Positions 49,501-57,260 of a stretch of 64,000 bases of DNA are shown in pieces. Each line of letters begins with the position of its first letter. The stretch's first letter is position 1. The position numbers were made by a program, and so were the translations under genes. Source of the stretch: CAVYXA01 sp963846775 (GTDB lineage: Bacteria; Verrucomicrobiota; Verrucomicrobiia; Chthoniobacterales; UBA10450); NCBI GenBank assembly GCA_963846775.1, contig CAWJXB010000002.1:1-64000 (forward strand). The letters are read 5' to 3'. The notes under the pieces are model-generated. The model did not search any database. It saw nothing but the letters and a program-made list of their open reading frames with translations, and was not told the DNA's origin.

Positions 49501-51826
49501 GTGAGATGAGAAGAAAATCAGGCGCTGTCGGGTCCTGCGCTTGAAAATTCAAATTGAATGCGCTCGCGCTCGGTGGCGTAGTTTGCTGGCGGGTACCGGC
49601 AATGGTCGTGCCGAGAAAGGTGCCATCGAGCGCAACCGATGGCGCGTTGATGGTCAGATTGCCGCCGTTTCCACCTTGAACAAAACCGGCCTGAAACCGG
49701 GTCGGGCTGGGAAACGGGTTGGCAAATTGCTCGAGGATTCCCCACTTCGAATGCGCGATGTTGAACGTGCCGGCGATGCCGTCGTAAACGCGGTCGGGTG
49801 TGGCCTGCGAGATATCGAAGACGTGTCCACCGGACAAGAGTTGCGTGGTCCGAACGTTGCCGCCTTGGAAATAGATCCAACCGCCGGAGACGTTCACGGT
49901 CGCGCCTGGCTGCAACACGACCGAGTCGCCGGCCGTCAGGGTGAGGTTGCCGCCGTTGATGGTCAGCTCGCCGACGTTTCGCGGGACGAGATTTGCGTAC
50001 CCGGAAACATCGGCCAGCGGCGTGCCGATCCAGTTTTGGCCGTTGTACGTGCCAGTGTTGAGGATGTCGATGTAAATGGTTTGGCCGCGCAGCGGGCCGT
50101 TGCGTTGCACGGGTGAATTCGCCAGCTCCGCGCCGAGCAATTGCGCCGCGACGACATTTTCGGTGACCGAGCCGATGACGTCGGGCGAACCGGACAGATC
50201 GATCAATGCGTAGTCATCCAGATAAATCTGGCCACCCGAGGCAATGAGTTGGCTCAACTCGGTGCCGCCAGTAACATACGAAACCCAAGTCCCAGTCTGA
50301 ATCGACACGTTCGCGCTGGGCGCAAACAGGATTGAATCGGAAACGGCATGCATCGCCAAACCCTGGATGTTCAGTTGCGACGGAAGAGCCAATTCCGTCC
50401 CAACGATGCGCTCGGTACTCGAATACTCTGGCACAATTTGAGTGACGCTGTTGAGGCCGAGCGTGACGATACCGCTCGATAAAAAGATAAAGGACGGAGG
50501 ATTCGCCGGTGGCGAACTGCCCAGAACAACGCTCTGTGCGTCGTAATCGGCCAGCAAATCGATCCGGCCATTGAGTGAGACCGAGGTGGTGCTGTTGATG
50601 AAGCCTAACTGGTTCACGTTTTTCCCCGTGATCGTCACGTCCGCGCGCGGCGCATCGATCAAGCCACTATTTGTCGCCGCTCCGGCATAGGGCGCGAGAT
50701 TCGACGCAGGATCGACTATTGCGCCGACGAACGTGTCGAGCCCGCGCAGGCTGGGATCGGCGCTGCTATGGGCCACCAACCCGACTTGAAGGCCGGCCGC
50801 CAAAATCGTTTGGCCATCCGGAGTCGAGATCGTGCCGGCGTTTTCGACATTCGCGCCAATCAGCGTCACTCGTCCGCCGACATGGTCTGCCGACGTCGGC
50901 GAAGAAATCTGCGCGCCGGCCTGAACCGTCACGTCTCCATAATGACCGTCGGGCGTGTTCGAAGCCGGCGGTGTGAACGCGGGCGTGCCTCCACCATTCG
51001 CGCCCGCCGGCAATGGCAACGCAGTAAAGAGGAATTGGTTGTCGGGATTGTTGAGGAGACCACGCGCGATCAGGTTGGTGTTGATCGGCAGCGCCGAGGC
51101 GGTCAGGTTATGGACATTGATCTGCGATGATCCGCCAAAAATAATCCCGTTGGCGTTCATCAGATAGACCTGGCCCAGCGCGTCGATCGATCCAAGAATT
51201 TGCGAGGGCACACCCGATGGATCGTTCACGAAATTGAAGGCAATCCATTGGCGCACGTTGGCGCCGCCGGCCGTTTGATTGAATGAAAGATGCGTGTCGC
51301 GGCCGATGTTGAATGTCTGCCAGTTGAGCAACGCCTGTTGCGCCGTCTGCACGATGGTGACGTTTGTCCGGCCGCCGTTGACCGCCTGTGTGGGCAGGTT
51401 TGCGCCCTGCCACAGATTTGGATCGTGCCCGACGCCGGGAGCGACCTGTAATCCGTTGGTGGTTAGGCCATTTGGCACGTTCGGCAGTTGCAACCCGGGA
51501 TGGTTCGGATCGGCCCCGAGATTGTTGGCTCCGTTCTGAGCAGCGGCGCGCGCCGCTGCCTGCATCGCTCGCACGGCGTTCAGTGCCTGAGTCGTGCGCG
51601 CGAGGGTGTCGCTGGCGTTGGGCGCGCCGGCTTGAACCGCCGCCGCCGTCGCATTTCCCCTGACGTTTCCGTGGGCCTGATTGGCCGGGCTCCCACCCCG
51701 CAAAATATCGCCCGCGTGAACGGTTGTGCTGAGCTGAAGGTGGAGGAAACAAACCAGCGCAATGAGATTTACCACCCGCCCGGCCAACGATGGATGTGCT
51801 ACTCGGAGATCTGCTGCTCTGCTCAT
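40523..51826 (-). CDS. giant filamentous-haemagglutinin-type exoprotein (TpsA-like), 3767 aa
   Basis: One uninterrupted frame of 11.3 kb. Residues 1-39 form a long signal peptide; a Gly/Ala/Asn-rich stretch leads to a TPS secretion domain at about 110-330, with FNIGRDTHLSFNQ and MNANGIIFGGSS (the NPNGI-type motif, here NANG). The body is a beta-helix with recurring ASG(T/N)I and GG(T/N)I(D/S) rungs. A DUF3739-like region lies near residues 2800-3400 (SLLSAGSGSVLLGKDYDRNIFGNQ). The C terminus has a Gly-Asp turn and a poly-Lys stretch (EEQRKKKKKQEEQ), ending SHSTAF. The partner TpsB is encoded at the other end of the operon. The start overlaps the coiled-coil gene stop by 4 bases. Likely a surface-anchored or secreted adhesin; targets unknown. 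Confidence 0.88.
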   Translation of the reverse strand: MSRAADLRVAHPSLAGRVVNLIALVCFLHLQLSTTVHAGDILRGGSPANQAHGNVRGNATAAAVQAGAPNASDTLARTTQALNAVRAMQAAARAAAQNGANNLGADPNHPGLQLPNVPNGLTTNGLQVAPGVGHDPNLWQGANLPTQAVNGGRTNVTIVQTAQQALLNWQTFNIGRDTHLSFNQTAGGANVRQWIAFNFVNDPSGVPSQILGSIDALGQVYLMNANGIIFGGSSQINVHNLTASALPINTNLIARGLLNNPDNQFLFTALPLPAGANGGGTPAFTPPASNTPDGHYGDVTVQAGAQISSPTSADHVGGRVTLIGANVENAGTISTPDGQTILAAGLQVGLVAHSSADPSLRGLDTFVGAIVDPASNLAPYAGAATNSGLIDAPRADVTITGKNVNQLGFINSTTSVSLNGRIDLLADYDAQSVVLGSSPPANPPSFIFLSSGIVTLGLNSVTQIVPEYSSTERIVGTELALPSQLNIQGLAMHAVSDSILFAPSANVSIQTGTWVSYVTGGTELSQLIASGGQIYLDDYALIDLSGSPDVIGSVTENVVAAQLLGAELANSPVQRNGPLRGQTIYIDILNTGTYNGQNWIGTPLADVSGYANLVPRNVGELTINGGNLTLTAGDSVVLQPGATVNVSGGWIYFQGGNVRTTQLLSGGHVFDISQATPDRVYDGIAGTFNIAHSKWGILEQFANPFPSPTRFQAGFVQGGNGGNLTINAPSVALDGTFLGTTIAGTRQQTTPPSASAFNLNFQAQDPTAPDFLLISPFAPTITFGTGSLAPADPFALDAMGNPLPLSDERRAQVILSPDLVNTNGFGNLSIDNRDGDVTIPEDVRLTTSPDGSVQIKAANLDLEGQIISPGGTIVLNVYDISRATLNALRGNPHPETPPPDPTRGHFVLGSNAVLSAAGMITDLRPTAVSPPAPTYNANGGSISIGSFDATFASGSLIDVSGGVTVSGTGQIGYGNGGGISISAGQDLSIASVIGGELSLNSTLSGFSGSRGGSLSILAPSVQIGGTAPAFNALLLSPDFFTRGGFTSFTIAGLGAPTGQTDVFIPAVVISEGTMIQPFVQSLIAQLDPNGLGTLALTQTILPPSLRPPVSLSFVANGLNNLQNDIPQFVRGDFVMGTGAVIETDPLATVSISANTAAVLGSIIAPGGNISISGGGNTLALFSDQSHALPTVDLGPESFLSVAGTIVLTPNALGLRTGSVLAGGNITVSGNIVAENGSLLDVSGATGVLDLAPGYSGGSPNGSSSGARFIPTQVDSNGGSITFSGGQELFLDATFRGAAGGPGATGGSLSISSGRYHDPGVSTTPLDENIVVTQSGPTIPVPFYGPGENAIGHVVIDADGNPILGEGHFVADAFNHSGLASLTLNGTVQFNGPVTLNADRSLVVARGGVIRADDAVSLNAPYVSLGTAFRPPFGAQEQTNAFSVGGSPFYFPSTSGTGSVSVSSRLIDIGNLSLQNISNLALVATNGDVRGDGTLDVAGNISITAGQIYPPTATQFTITADTITLAGSGPRSLPLSAGGQLNLYASIIDDSGVLRAPLGTINLGFDGTGTVPVNQISGQPFGVTQQINLRSGSVTSVSAVDPTTGINLTIPFGVNSTGASWIDPAGNDVALVGIPEKSVNIAAAHMSDQAGSTIDIRGGGDEFAWEFRSGTGGTIDVLDSSSSFAIIPDYQADYAPYAQFNSAAGTPGYVNTNLQVGDQIYLAPSRGFPAGTYTLLPARYALLPGAFLVTPKSGTPGTNPVQPDGSTIISGYRFNAFDPPSSQPIYSSFEIASQYVVQQRAEYIDFSANQFVRQIALDRGGAVQRLPIDSGHLLFDATETMSIFGSLTSQAPTGGRGGLVDISSPVDILLAGPGVSGTPNELVLDASAISAFGAESLLIGGIRHTTADGTAVTVTTNNIMVDNAGAPLTGPDIILVANQNLTLAPNSDIEQHGSLTSADSLFLGSSDVAGSGNGVLLRVSADPLAQIARMGVTSSDVPHEVIGVNALISGVSVTLDSTSATSLDPRAVLSASAVNLGSGQISIQLPNGSVPQGTSGLILAGVALQNLQSINALSLLSYSSIDIYGTGTITAANSLALHAGEIRGFNHGGTIDLRGNTIMLDNLANAVVPGPGPTQNGTLRFDAATIQFGENQLAIDQFANVIVNASKNVLLQNKGGTAIEGNLTISAPIIVADNRAAQTISASGAVNLQSIAGPMPAPSSSLGASLTISGASVTDNIDILLPSGSVTLHATTGNVVVGNHSGGTIDVGGTAQTFFDLVKYTSGGLVSLVADNGSVNIAAAASIDVGAQTGGGDAGTLAVSAPNGSLAVNGTLNGAAGANGRDGSFVLDVGSLPALSGLSSVLNTASFTESRSIRVRTGNVLVDGLATSHNFSLSADQGSITVSGTIDGSGVTGGTIDLDASGSLILQSGSLLTVAAQHFDSAGKGGAIALATGSEINGVIDSNALLDLQTGSTINLSVASAARLGDFTGSLHLRAPQLANHSDLQINPINGTIIGASKIVVEGYELFDLTPTGGEIDTTVQDMVRANGNMFLGAGYTAMLNRLFANNQGLVPVAIIEVGAEIINRDGDLTLGTPNSDASSDWNLATYRFGPNGAPGQLTLRASGNLVFYNALSDGFDPNSSSSLYSNSLLAQNTLVPANEQSWSYHLAAGADFGAADFHRVQALSLLSAGSGSVLLGKDYDRNIFGNQNFATWQILPTHYQVIRTGSGDIDIAAGRDVKLLNQLATIYTAGTQVTDATLGGTFDLPMPNFQSQGAALGVAQQNPAYLAQYSLAGGNVTISAQGDIVHQTQIGGQLVDDSSRELPITWLYRRGLVDPATGLFAFVSGSGAPNDVGSTTWWIDFSNFFEGVGALGGGNVSLTAGHDVRNIDAVAPTNARMPGHDTSGNPIAPNAASLVELGGGDVTVRAGNNIDGGVYYVERGHGSLTAGNEITTNATRSPSRTNIDIPPDVLAEETWLPTTLFVGKATFDVTAVGDLLLGPVANPFLLPEGVNNSYWYKTYFSTYAANSGVAVASLTGNVTLRENATVNESRQPLLQAWLEQISRFDPNPNTGVQHASWYQPWLRLDETSVNAFPTVVSLLPPSIRATAFSGDLNVQGDLTLFPAAGGTIDLVAEGAINGLQPDGSLALVGATATAWDASRINLSDADPNRVPGIVTPFAYRNTLSNPGNRQLNLSSGNSTFLNTTSALFAETGSSQGAAAVLESKQTLHAPGLLHAADPEPIHLYAGSGDISGFTLFSGKAARVVAGRDITDIAFYIQNVSSNDISLVAAGRDLIAYDPSSSLRLAANAPGNLVSVSSPPAAGDIQISGPGTIEVLAGRNFDLGVGPNNPDGTAVGLVSIGNARNPYLPFDGANIIAGAGIGISSGLSGSHLDFAEFETQFLDPTSAGPQASRYLPELGKLLGLTNASDSEIWTQFQQLSPEKQDALALDVFYLVLRNSGRDRNDPDSPNFGSFTDGEAAIAALFPNSINWRGDISLTSREIKTRNGGDIDIFVPGGQITVGLTVGENALDQGILTEHGGNISIFTHNSVNVGTSRIFTLRGGNEIIWSSVGDIAAGASSKTVKSAPPTRVLIDPQSGDVQTDLAGLATGGGIGVLETVAGVPPADVDLIAPNGTIDAGEAGIRVSGNLNLAAVLVLNATNIQVGGSSVGVPTVAAPNIGGLTVASNATGAASSAAQQLAGQNTAPAAQEEVPSIISVEVLGYGGGGDDEEQRKKKKKQEEQPPQSSAEENNVRLSQSSAAGSHSTAF

Positions 51827-52422
51827 TTTTTAACCCTTTGATCGTCAATCTTGTCCTTGTAATCCTGAACGAGATTCTCCAGTTTCACGCGCGAGACGCC
51901 GGTGAATGGCTCGCGCGCGGCCAGCGCGTCCCCCAGACCGAACTTCTCGTAGCGCGTCAGAACCTCGTTTCCAAGCCGCCACAGCTCGAGGTTCTTCCGC
52001 TCTCGATCCTCCACTTTCCTCTGGAGGAGAACGTTTTCGCCGGCCAACCGCGCCCGCTCCGATTCACTTTTTTTTGCATCCGTCGTGATCTGATCGAAAG
52101 CGGCTTTCCACTTGGTCAGCGCCTCCTTGGTGTCGGCCAATTCTTTTTCCTGGACGTCGGTTTTTTTCGTAAGGAGATCAAGCTGCTCCTTGTCGGTGGC
52201 GGCTTGTTTGGTGAGAGCATCAACTTTGGCTGTGAGGGTTTTCTTTTCCTGATCGAACTGCGCTTTTTCACTGAGCAGGTTGTTACGCTCCGTTTCGGCG
52301 GAACGCAGACGCTGCGTCAGCACTTGCAGAGTTTGTTTGAGTCGCGCGTCGTCGGCCTTGGCATTGGCGACGAACAAGGAAGCGACAACGACGAGGATGA
52401 TAGGGCCGGTTGTGGGTTTCAT
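51823..52422 (-). CDS. exported coiled-coil protein
   Basis: The 199-residue product has a signal peptide (MKPTTGPIILVVVASLFVANAKA) and one long uninterrupted coiled coil (about 25-155) with repeating Leu/Ala heptads (LKQTLQVLTQRLRSAE). The C-terminal 40 residues are globular-looking (FTGVSRVKLENLVQDYKDKID). In this operon it could be a periplasmic spacer or chaperone for the giant exoprotein or a tether between TonB and outer-membrane proteins (inference). No named family is recognised. The stop overlaps the giant gene start, so the two are translationally coupled. Confidence 0.7.
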   Translation of the reverse strand: MKPTTGPIILVVVASLFVANAKADDARLKQTLQVLTQRLRSAETERNNLLSEKAQFDQEKKTLTAKVDALTKQAATDKEQLDLLTKKTDVQEKELADTKEALTKWKAAFDQITTDAKKSESERARLAGENVLLQRKVEDRERKNLELWRLGNEVLTRYEKFGLGDALAAREPFTGVSRVKLENLVQDYKDKIDDQRVKK

Positions 52423-54246
52423 TTAGAATTTGGCGTTGAAATCACAGAACAAAATGTTGGTTCGAACCGTCGGCCCCGCGACTTCTTCCGCGCTCATCCA
52501 ACGCAAGGCGAGCGAGACATGTGGAGAAACCGCGACCGCGCCGAAGAGTTCGTACCCTTTGAGATTGGTCCCGCCGCCGCCGAAATCGGAATCGTTAAAC
52601 GCGTCGGGAGTCGCGTCCGATTCAAGGTAGCGGTAGTCCACTCCCGCCGTCCAATCCCACCGTTTCTCCAAGGCAGCGTAACCGGCTCTGAGCCCGACGA
52701 TCCAGCCGGTGTTCCCCCCGGCAAATCTTCCCGGGTTGCCGGACAGCCGAGTCGGTCCACGATTGTTGACGGCAATGGCGTTGATGTCGTTGTAATCGAA
52801 GGCGATATTTCGCAGCCATTCACCGAACAGCATCAGGTGGATCGGATCGAAGTGGGCGTAATCCAGACTGCCCGCTACATTGACGACGCGAAACGGCGTC
52901 GCCAACCCGAAATATTGAAACTGCTTCATCGTGCCAAAGCCGTTGTCAGCCGTCGGAAGGATGTCGCGAATCGGAAAGTAGGTGTTGCCCTTTTGCGCAA
53001 AGGACGGGCGGCTGTCATCGGTGTTGCCCTGGTCCGACGTCGTTAAGGGAACAAACGGATCGGAGAGTTTCCCTTCGATGTTATAAAAGTCGTAGAATGC
53101 CCCGGCAATTTTCGCGCTGAAATCCTTGCTCAATCGCAGATTCGTCCCGAGCTGACCGCCGTAGAGAAACTTGTCTTCGCTCGAAAATTTATCAGGCCGG
53201 TTCGAGGAAAAATTGAAATCGGTATTAAAGACGGGAAAAATTCCGACGGCGGCGAACGGAGTAATCGTGTCGGTCACCTGACGTCTCGCGGTGAAAGCGA
53301 GACCGTCCCAGCCAAGATCGACATCCCACATCAACTCGCTAACGGTGTAAAATGGATTGTCGAACCGGCCGATCTCGCCCACGTAATCCTCGTCAGGTCT
53401 GCCACCGTATTCGTAGCGAACGAACGCGCGATCGAGCCAGATGGCGTATTTGCTAAAGTTGCCGCCTTGTCCGTTGTTGGCCACGCCGAGCGATTGGTTC
53501 GTCGATGTCGGCGCGTTGTTTTCACCAGTGCCAATGCGGATGCCCATGGTGAAGCCATCGTCCAACTCCATCTCGGCTCCGCCCCGCACACGGATCCGGC
53601 CCCGTTGTCGATTCTGATCGACGTTCAATTGCGGCGAAAACGTTGTGCCTGTGATATCAAACGGCGGGCCCGTGTTGATCGCATTGAAATTCGGGAAGGC
53701 GCCGGTGTTATCGTTCCCCGAAGGGTAAAATGTTCCGTCATAACGAAGCCGAATATCGGCAAACGGTTTAAACCGCGATACCCAACTCGGGAACGTTCTC
53801 GGATTCGCCCAATTCTCATTGCGGGCCTGTTCCATCACGTCCGCGCGAATCTCGTCGCGCAATTGCTGCTTTACGATATCGGGGACATAGGTAACGCTGA
53901 CTTCATTCTCCGGTTCTTCGGTTTCGGCGTCCCCTTCCGCCGGCGCGCTTGGCTCAGACGATGCCGTCTTTTTTGAATTTTTCTCCTTGGCCGCGGTGCG
54001 AGCTATGGCCGCATCGCTTTCCGCCTCCTTGATCAACTCGTCGGCGTCTTCTTCTTTGAGCAAACCGCGCTCTACCATTCGATGAAGCAAATTGATGGTG
54101 ACGTTTTCGGAGGGCGTCGGTTTTGGCGCGGGCGGGGCGGTCCTCGACAGATCTGACTCGGTGGCCTGCTGGGCCAGGCTCGCAGCCGCCGCGCAAAGAC
54201 AGCCTGCGATGGTTGCGAAGATGAGGCGTTGGTTAAGCGAAAGCAT
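52423..54246 (-). CDS. putative outer-membrane porin
   Basis: The 607-residue protein has a signal peptide, an N-terminal region of about 130 residues rich in Ala/Glu/Lys containing LLHRMVERGLLKEEDADELI, an SLH-like or oligomerisation helix, then a beta-barrel starting at FADIRLRYDGTFYP. Alternating aromatic strands run to the last residue Phe (FCDFNAKF), the signal for BAM insertion. It matches the putative-porin family (PF16930-like). In this operon the barrel may be the TonB-dependent partner, although no typical TonB box or plug domain is visible. The adjacent start codon of the coiled-coil gene touches its stop. Confidence 0.8.
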   Translation of the reverse strand: MLSLNQRLIFATIAGCLCAAAASLAQQATESDLSRTAPPAPKPTPSENVTINLLHRMVERGLLKEEDADELIKEAESDAAIARTAAKEKNSKKTASSEPSAPAEGDAETEEPENEVSVTYVPDIVKQQLRDEIRADVMEQARNENWANPRTFPSWVSRFKPFADIRLRYDGTFYPSGNDNTGAFPNFNAINTGPPFDITGTTFSPQLNVDQNRQRGRIRVRGGAEMELDDGFTMGIRIGTGENNAPTSTNQSLGVANNGQGGNFSKYAIWLDRAFVRYEYGGRPDEDYVGEIGRFDNPFYTVSELMWDVDLGWDGLAFTARRQVTDTITPFAAVGIFPVFNTDFNFSSNRPDKFSSEDKFLYGGQLGTNLRLSKDFSAKIAGAFYDFYNIEGKLSDPFVPLTTSDQGNTDDSRPSFAQKGNTYFPIRDILPTADNGFGTMKQFQYFGLATPFRVVNVAGSLDYAHFDPIHLMLFGEWLRNIAFDYNDINAIAVNNRGPTRLSGNPGRFAGGNTGWIVGLRAGYAALEKRWDWTAGVDYRYLESDATPDAFNDSDFGGGGTNLKGYELFGAVAVSPHVSLALRWMSAEEVAGPTVRTNILFCDFNAKF

Positions 54247-54261
54247 TGGAAAATTCAGCGG

Positions 54262-54942
54262 TTAATGGGGACGCCGCGCCGTAACTCGCAGGGTGATCGG
54301 TGACGGCATCCCGGGGGGCGGCGGCTCCTGCAACTGCAAGCCGGATAGAACCTCGTTGCGTAATGCGCTATCAAGGGCGGGATCGCCCGTCGAATCGGCG
54401 AGCTGAACCCGATCGATTCGACCGCTCACATCCGGCCAGACTCGCACCTTCACGGACATGTTCGCTGCCCGCGTCTTCGGATTCCGCTGCAAAGCTTGCT
54501 GAATTCGCGATTGCACTTGCCCGGCGTACCAACTCCATTTGCCGGCGTCGCCGTTGCCTCCGATGCGACCCGTGCCGCTGCCGCCTCCAAGCCCGAAGCT
54601 ATCGCCCGCGCCGTTTCCTTTGATTCCAGTACCCAGCGGCGGTTCGTCTTTGGGCGCTTCTTCCTTGGGCACTTCTTCCTTGATCATTGGCTCTTCAATT
54701 TTCTGTTCGTCCGGCGGTGGCGGTGGCGGTGGCGTCATTACCGGCGGCGGCGGTGGTGGGGCGAGGCTAACCAGTGTGAGCGTATCGCGCTTGGAGGAGC
54801 TGCCGCCTGAGGACAGCTTCGCGACGAGAATGATGCCGGTGAGCACAACGCCCGTGACAACGATCGCGATTCGGAAGCGCTTGAAGAAGTTCTGCGCCGG
54901 CGGTTCCGGTTCGTCGTCGAACTCGTGGTCGATCTCGCTCAT
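54262..54942 (-). CDS. TonB-family energy transducer
   Basis: The 226-residue protein starts with a short acidic cytoplasmic tail, a transmembrane helix (FRIAIVVTGVVLTGIILVAKL), then a periplasmic proline-rich linker (PPPPPPVMTPPPPPPPDE and a Glu-Pro-Lys stretch). The C-terminal TonB domain covers about 140-226 (VRVWPDVSGRIDRVQLADS, then ITLRVTARRP). It couples the ExbB-ExbD motor to an outer-membrane protein. The first codons overlap the exbD stop by 4 bases, so one stoichiometric unit is likely. Confidence 0.88.
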   Translation of the reverse strand: MSEIDHEFDDEPEPPAQNFFKRFRIAIVVTGVVLTGIILVAKLSSGGSSSKRDTLTLVSLAPPPPPPVMTPPPPPPPDEQKIEEPMIKEEVPKEEAPKDEPPLGTGIKGNGAGDSFGLGGGSGTGRIGGNGDAGKWSWYAGQVQSRIQQALQRNPKTRAANMSVKVRVWPDVSGRIDRVQLADSTGDPALDSALRNEVLSGLQLQEPPPPGMPSPITLRVTARRPH

Positions 54943-55340
54943 TTGCCCTGTGGTTTTGTAGCCAGGCCGATTTGCGTGATGCCGAGACGCCCGACCACGT
55001 CGAGCACGTCCATCACCGCTTGATATTGGGTCAGGCTGTCGCCCCTGACGACGACGGGAAACTCCGGCGTCTGCGCTTTTTGTGAGCTCAACCGTTGCTC
55101 CAGTTCGGGAATGGTGACGGGGACAGTGTCGAGAAAGATTTTTCCCTCGTTATTAATCGTGATGGCTTTTGTCTGGGGCTTGGCCAGGCTTGGTGTCTGG
55201 CTCGCTCGGGGCAGGTTCACTTTCAATCCCTGCACCGTGGCCGTGGTCATCAGGATGAAAATGACCAGGAGCACGTAAGCCAGGTCCAACATCGGCGTGA
55301 TGTTGATTTCATCGTAGGGCTTGTCTTCCTGGATTTGCAT
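54939..55340 (-). CDS. exbD: ExbD biopolymer transport protein
   Basis: The 133-residue protein has the usual short cytoplasmic start EINITPMLDLAYVLLVIFILMT, with the functional Asp (LDLAY) in its single helix, and a periplasmic domain ending in TQIGLATKPQGK. It forms the proton channel with ExbB. Gene order exbB-exbD-tonB with 29 bases and then an overlap supports a dedicated motor. Confidence 0.9.
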   Translation of the reverse strand: MQIQEDKPYDEINITPMLDLAYVLLVIFILMTTATVQGLKVNLPRASQTPSLAKPQTKAITINNEGKIFLDTVPVTIPELEQRLSSQKAQTPEFPVVVRGDSLTQYQAVMDVLDVVGRLGITQIGLATKPQGK

Positions 55341-55369
55341 GGGGCGAAATGTCGATTCCCAACTTGTCG

Positions 55370-57241
55370 TTAGGCGATCATCTCCAGTTCCATCGCTTCC
55401 GATTCGACGGCGCGACGCCCCTTGTCGTTGCCGCTCCGGCCGCCGTAATACTCGGCGATCTTGGTGACGAACTCGTCGATGAATATGTGCATGTCGTTGG
55501 CCGCTTCCTTGACCCGCGACTGGAGATAGTTGTAGCCAAACAACGCCGGAATGGCGACAGCCAGGCCTGCCACAGTGGCGGCGAGCGCGGCGGCGATGCC
55601 CGGCGCGATCGCGTTCACATTCACGTCGCCCTGCGCGGCAATGGCCGCAAATGTGATCATGACCCCGATGACCGTGCCTAACAAGCCAAGGAATGGTCCG
55701 CCCGAGATCGCGATTGTCAGCAGGACCATCAAGTTATTCAGCTTCTGCGTTTCCTTAACCAGCGCGCCGTCGAGCATGGCCCGAATCGCCTGAATCGATC
55801 GGGCCGAGAGCAGATGCGATCGAGCGGTCCCTTCGACCGCGAGCCGGTGCCGAATTTCTTCCGCGCCGATCTTGTAGATGCGATACACGGAGGCGAACCT
55901 CACGACTTGCCGTTCGCGATTGTCGATCCTGCCACCGAGCGTGAGGACTTTACGCGCATCGCGCTCGTCCAGGAAACTCAAGTCGGCTGCGACGTCCGTC
56001 CAATCTCTAAAGAACTGCTTGTTCCCGGCGATCGTCGTCTTGAGATATTTCGCCTTGTTCACCATCACGACCCAGCTGATGGCGGACATCACCACCAACA
56101 CGCAAATCACCAGCCAGCCATCGACGGTGAGTGAGCTGAGAATGATGCCGACGTATCCCCCGCTGAACCAGCTCGTGCGGGTCTCGTCACTGGCAAAGCC
56201 GAGCAGCTTCGAACCTTTGTCCGGTCCCTGGTTGATGGCCGCGACCTTGATGAATCCAGCCGGCCGCGCCGTCTTCGAGATGTCCAGCTCATCCATTTCG
56301 CCGGCGAACCCGGTCCCGCCGCTCGAATCACCGCCTAACGAAAGCATCGCCGTCGATGCCGGCAATGACGCGTTGAGCGTGGCTGTGCTCTGGCCGTCCA
56401 CATACAGGACGATGGCCGATCCTTTGGCTGTGACCGCGACGTGATGCCAACTGTTTGCCGCCAGTGGCGGAGCGCCGGCCGTGCGGGTGCCATTCACATC
56501 GACAAATGGAACGCCGTTGTCCACGCCGATGCTGAAATTCTCGCGCCGAAAAATGACCGCGTTCGATTGATTCGCCGTCGGCTTCACCCAGGCCGACCAC
56601 GTCATCTCGCCGCCCTCGGTCCACGTGAGCGATTCTGAATTTGGAATCGTGACCGGATTCGTTCCGTCAAATCGCACGCCGGGCCCGATCAACGAGCCCA
56701 TCACTGGAACAGCCGGGTTTTGAGCGTTGTTGTTGTAAGTGGTCGAGTCGTGCGCCGGCGCGTTGTTTTCGGCGAAGTGATAAACGAGCACGGTGTTAAC
56801 GTCGAAGCTCCCCTTCGCATCATCGACGCGCGTGGCTTTCGATCCGAGATTCCCGTAATACATCCAGAACGTCGCCTTCGCGCCCGGCTTGATGTCGGGA
56901 ATTTTCACCCAGACGAATGCTTCATTGAGAATCCCGTCGTATTTTTCGATGTGATGCGTCAGCAGCGTCTTGTCGTCTGCGGCCACAAATCGGATGTCGC
57001 TACCGTCTTCCTTCGCGTCAATGAACCGGAAGTTTCCGTCGTGCAGCCGGATCAGAATTGCGGTGGTCCCGACGGGATCGCCAATGACGGCGCCGTTGGT
57101 CGAAGTATCGATGTCGATCTTCTTGCGCACGGTCCAGTCCTTGTTCCACCAGGCCTGGGCAGTATTCGGCGAGGCGAAAACCAGAACCGCGGTCGCGATC
57201 GCGATGAGGCAGAAGGTCGATCTAACAAGATTTGTTTTCAT
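55370..57241 (-). CDS. DUF2341-LamG-ExbB fusion protein
   Basis: The 623-residue protein starts with a signal peptide (1-30). A DUF2341 segment follows (about 35-145, WWNKDWTVRKKIDID and FWMYYGNLGSKA), then a LamG/concanavalin-like domain (150-340; FDGTNPVTIPNSESLTW, GEMTWSAWVKP, WHHVAVTAKGSAIVLYVDG). A transmembrane helix is at about 375-395 and the MotA/TolQ/ExbB proton-channel domain fills 400-610 (GPFLGLLGTVIGVMITF, then IAAALAATVAGLAVAIPAL). Ordinary ExbB proteins are about 240 residues and lack the exported sensor-like module. The module probably binds glycans or a partner in the periplasm. It is 19 bases after the tpsB stop. Confidence 0.85.
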   Translation of the reverse strand: MKTNLVRSTFCLIAIATAVLVFASPNTAQAWWNKDWTVRKKIDIDTSTNGAVIGDPVGTTAILIRLHDGNFRFIDAKEDGSDIRFVAADDKTLLTHHIEKYDGILNEAFVWVKIPDIKPGAKATFWMYYGNLGSKATRVDDAKGSFDVNTVLVYHFAENNAPAHDSTTYNNNAQNPAVPVMGSLIGPGVRFDGTNPVTIPNSESLTWTEGGEMTWSAWVKPTANQSNAVIFRRENFSIGVDNGVPFVDVNGTRTAGAPPLAANSWHHVAVTAKGSAIVLYVDGQSTATLNASLPASTAMLSLGGDSSGGTGFAGEMDELDISKTARPAGFIKVAAINQGPDKGSKLLGFASDETRTSWFSGGYVGIILSSLTVDGWLVICVLVVMSAISWVVMVNKAKYLKTTIAGNKQFFRDWTDVAADLSFLDERDARKVLTLGGRIDNRERQVVRFASVYRIYKIGAEEIRHRLAVEGTARSHLLSARSIQAIRAMLDGALVKETQKLNNLMVLLTIAISGGPFLGLLGTVIGVMITFAAIAAQGDVNVNAIAPGIAAALAATVAGLAVAIPALFGYNYLQSRVKEAANDMHIFIDEFVTKIAEYYGGRSGNDKGRRAVESEAMELEMIA

Positions 57242-57260
57242 AGAGTTGGTTTGTTAGGGA

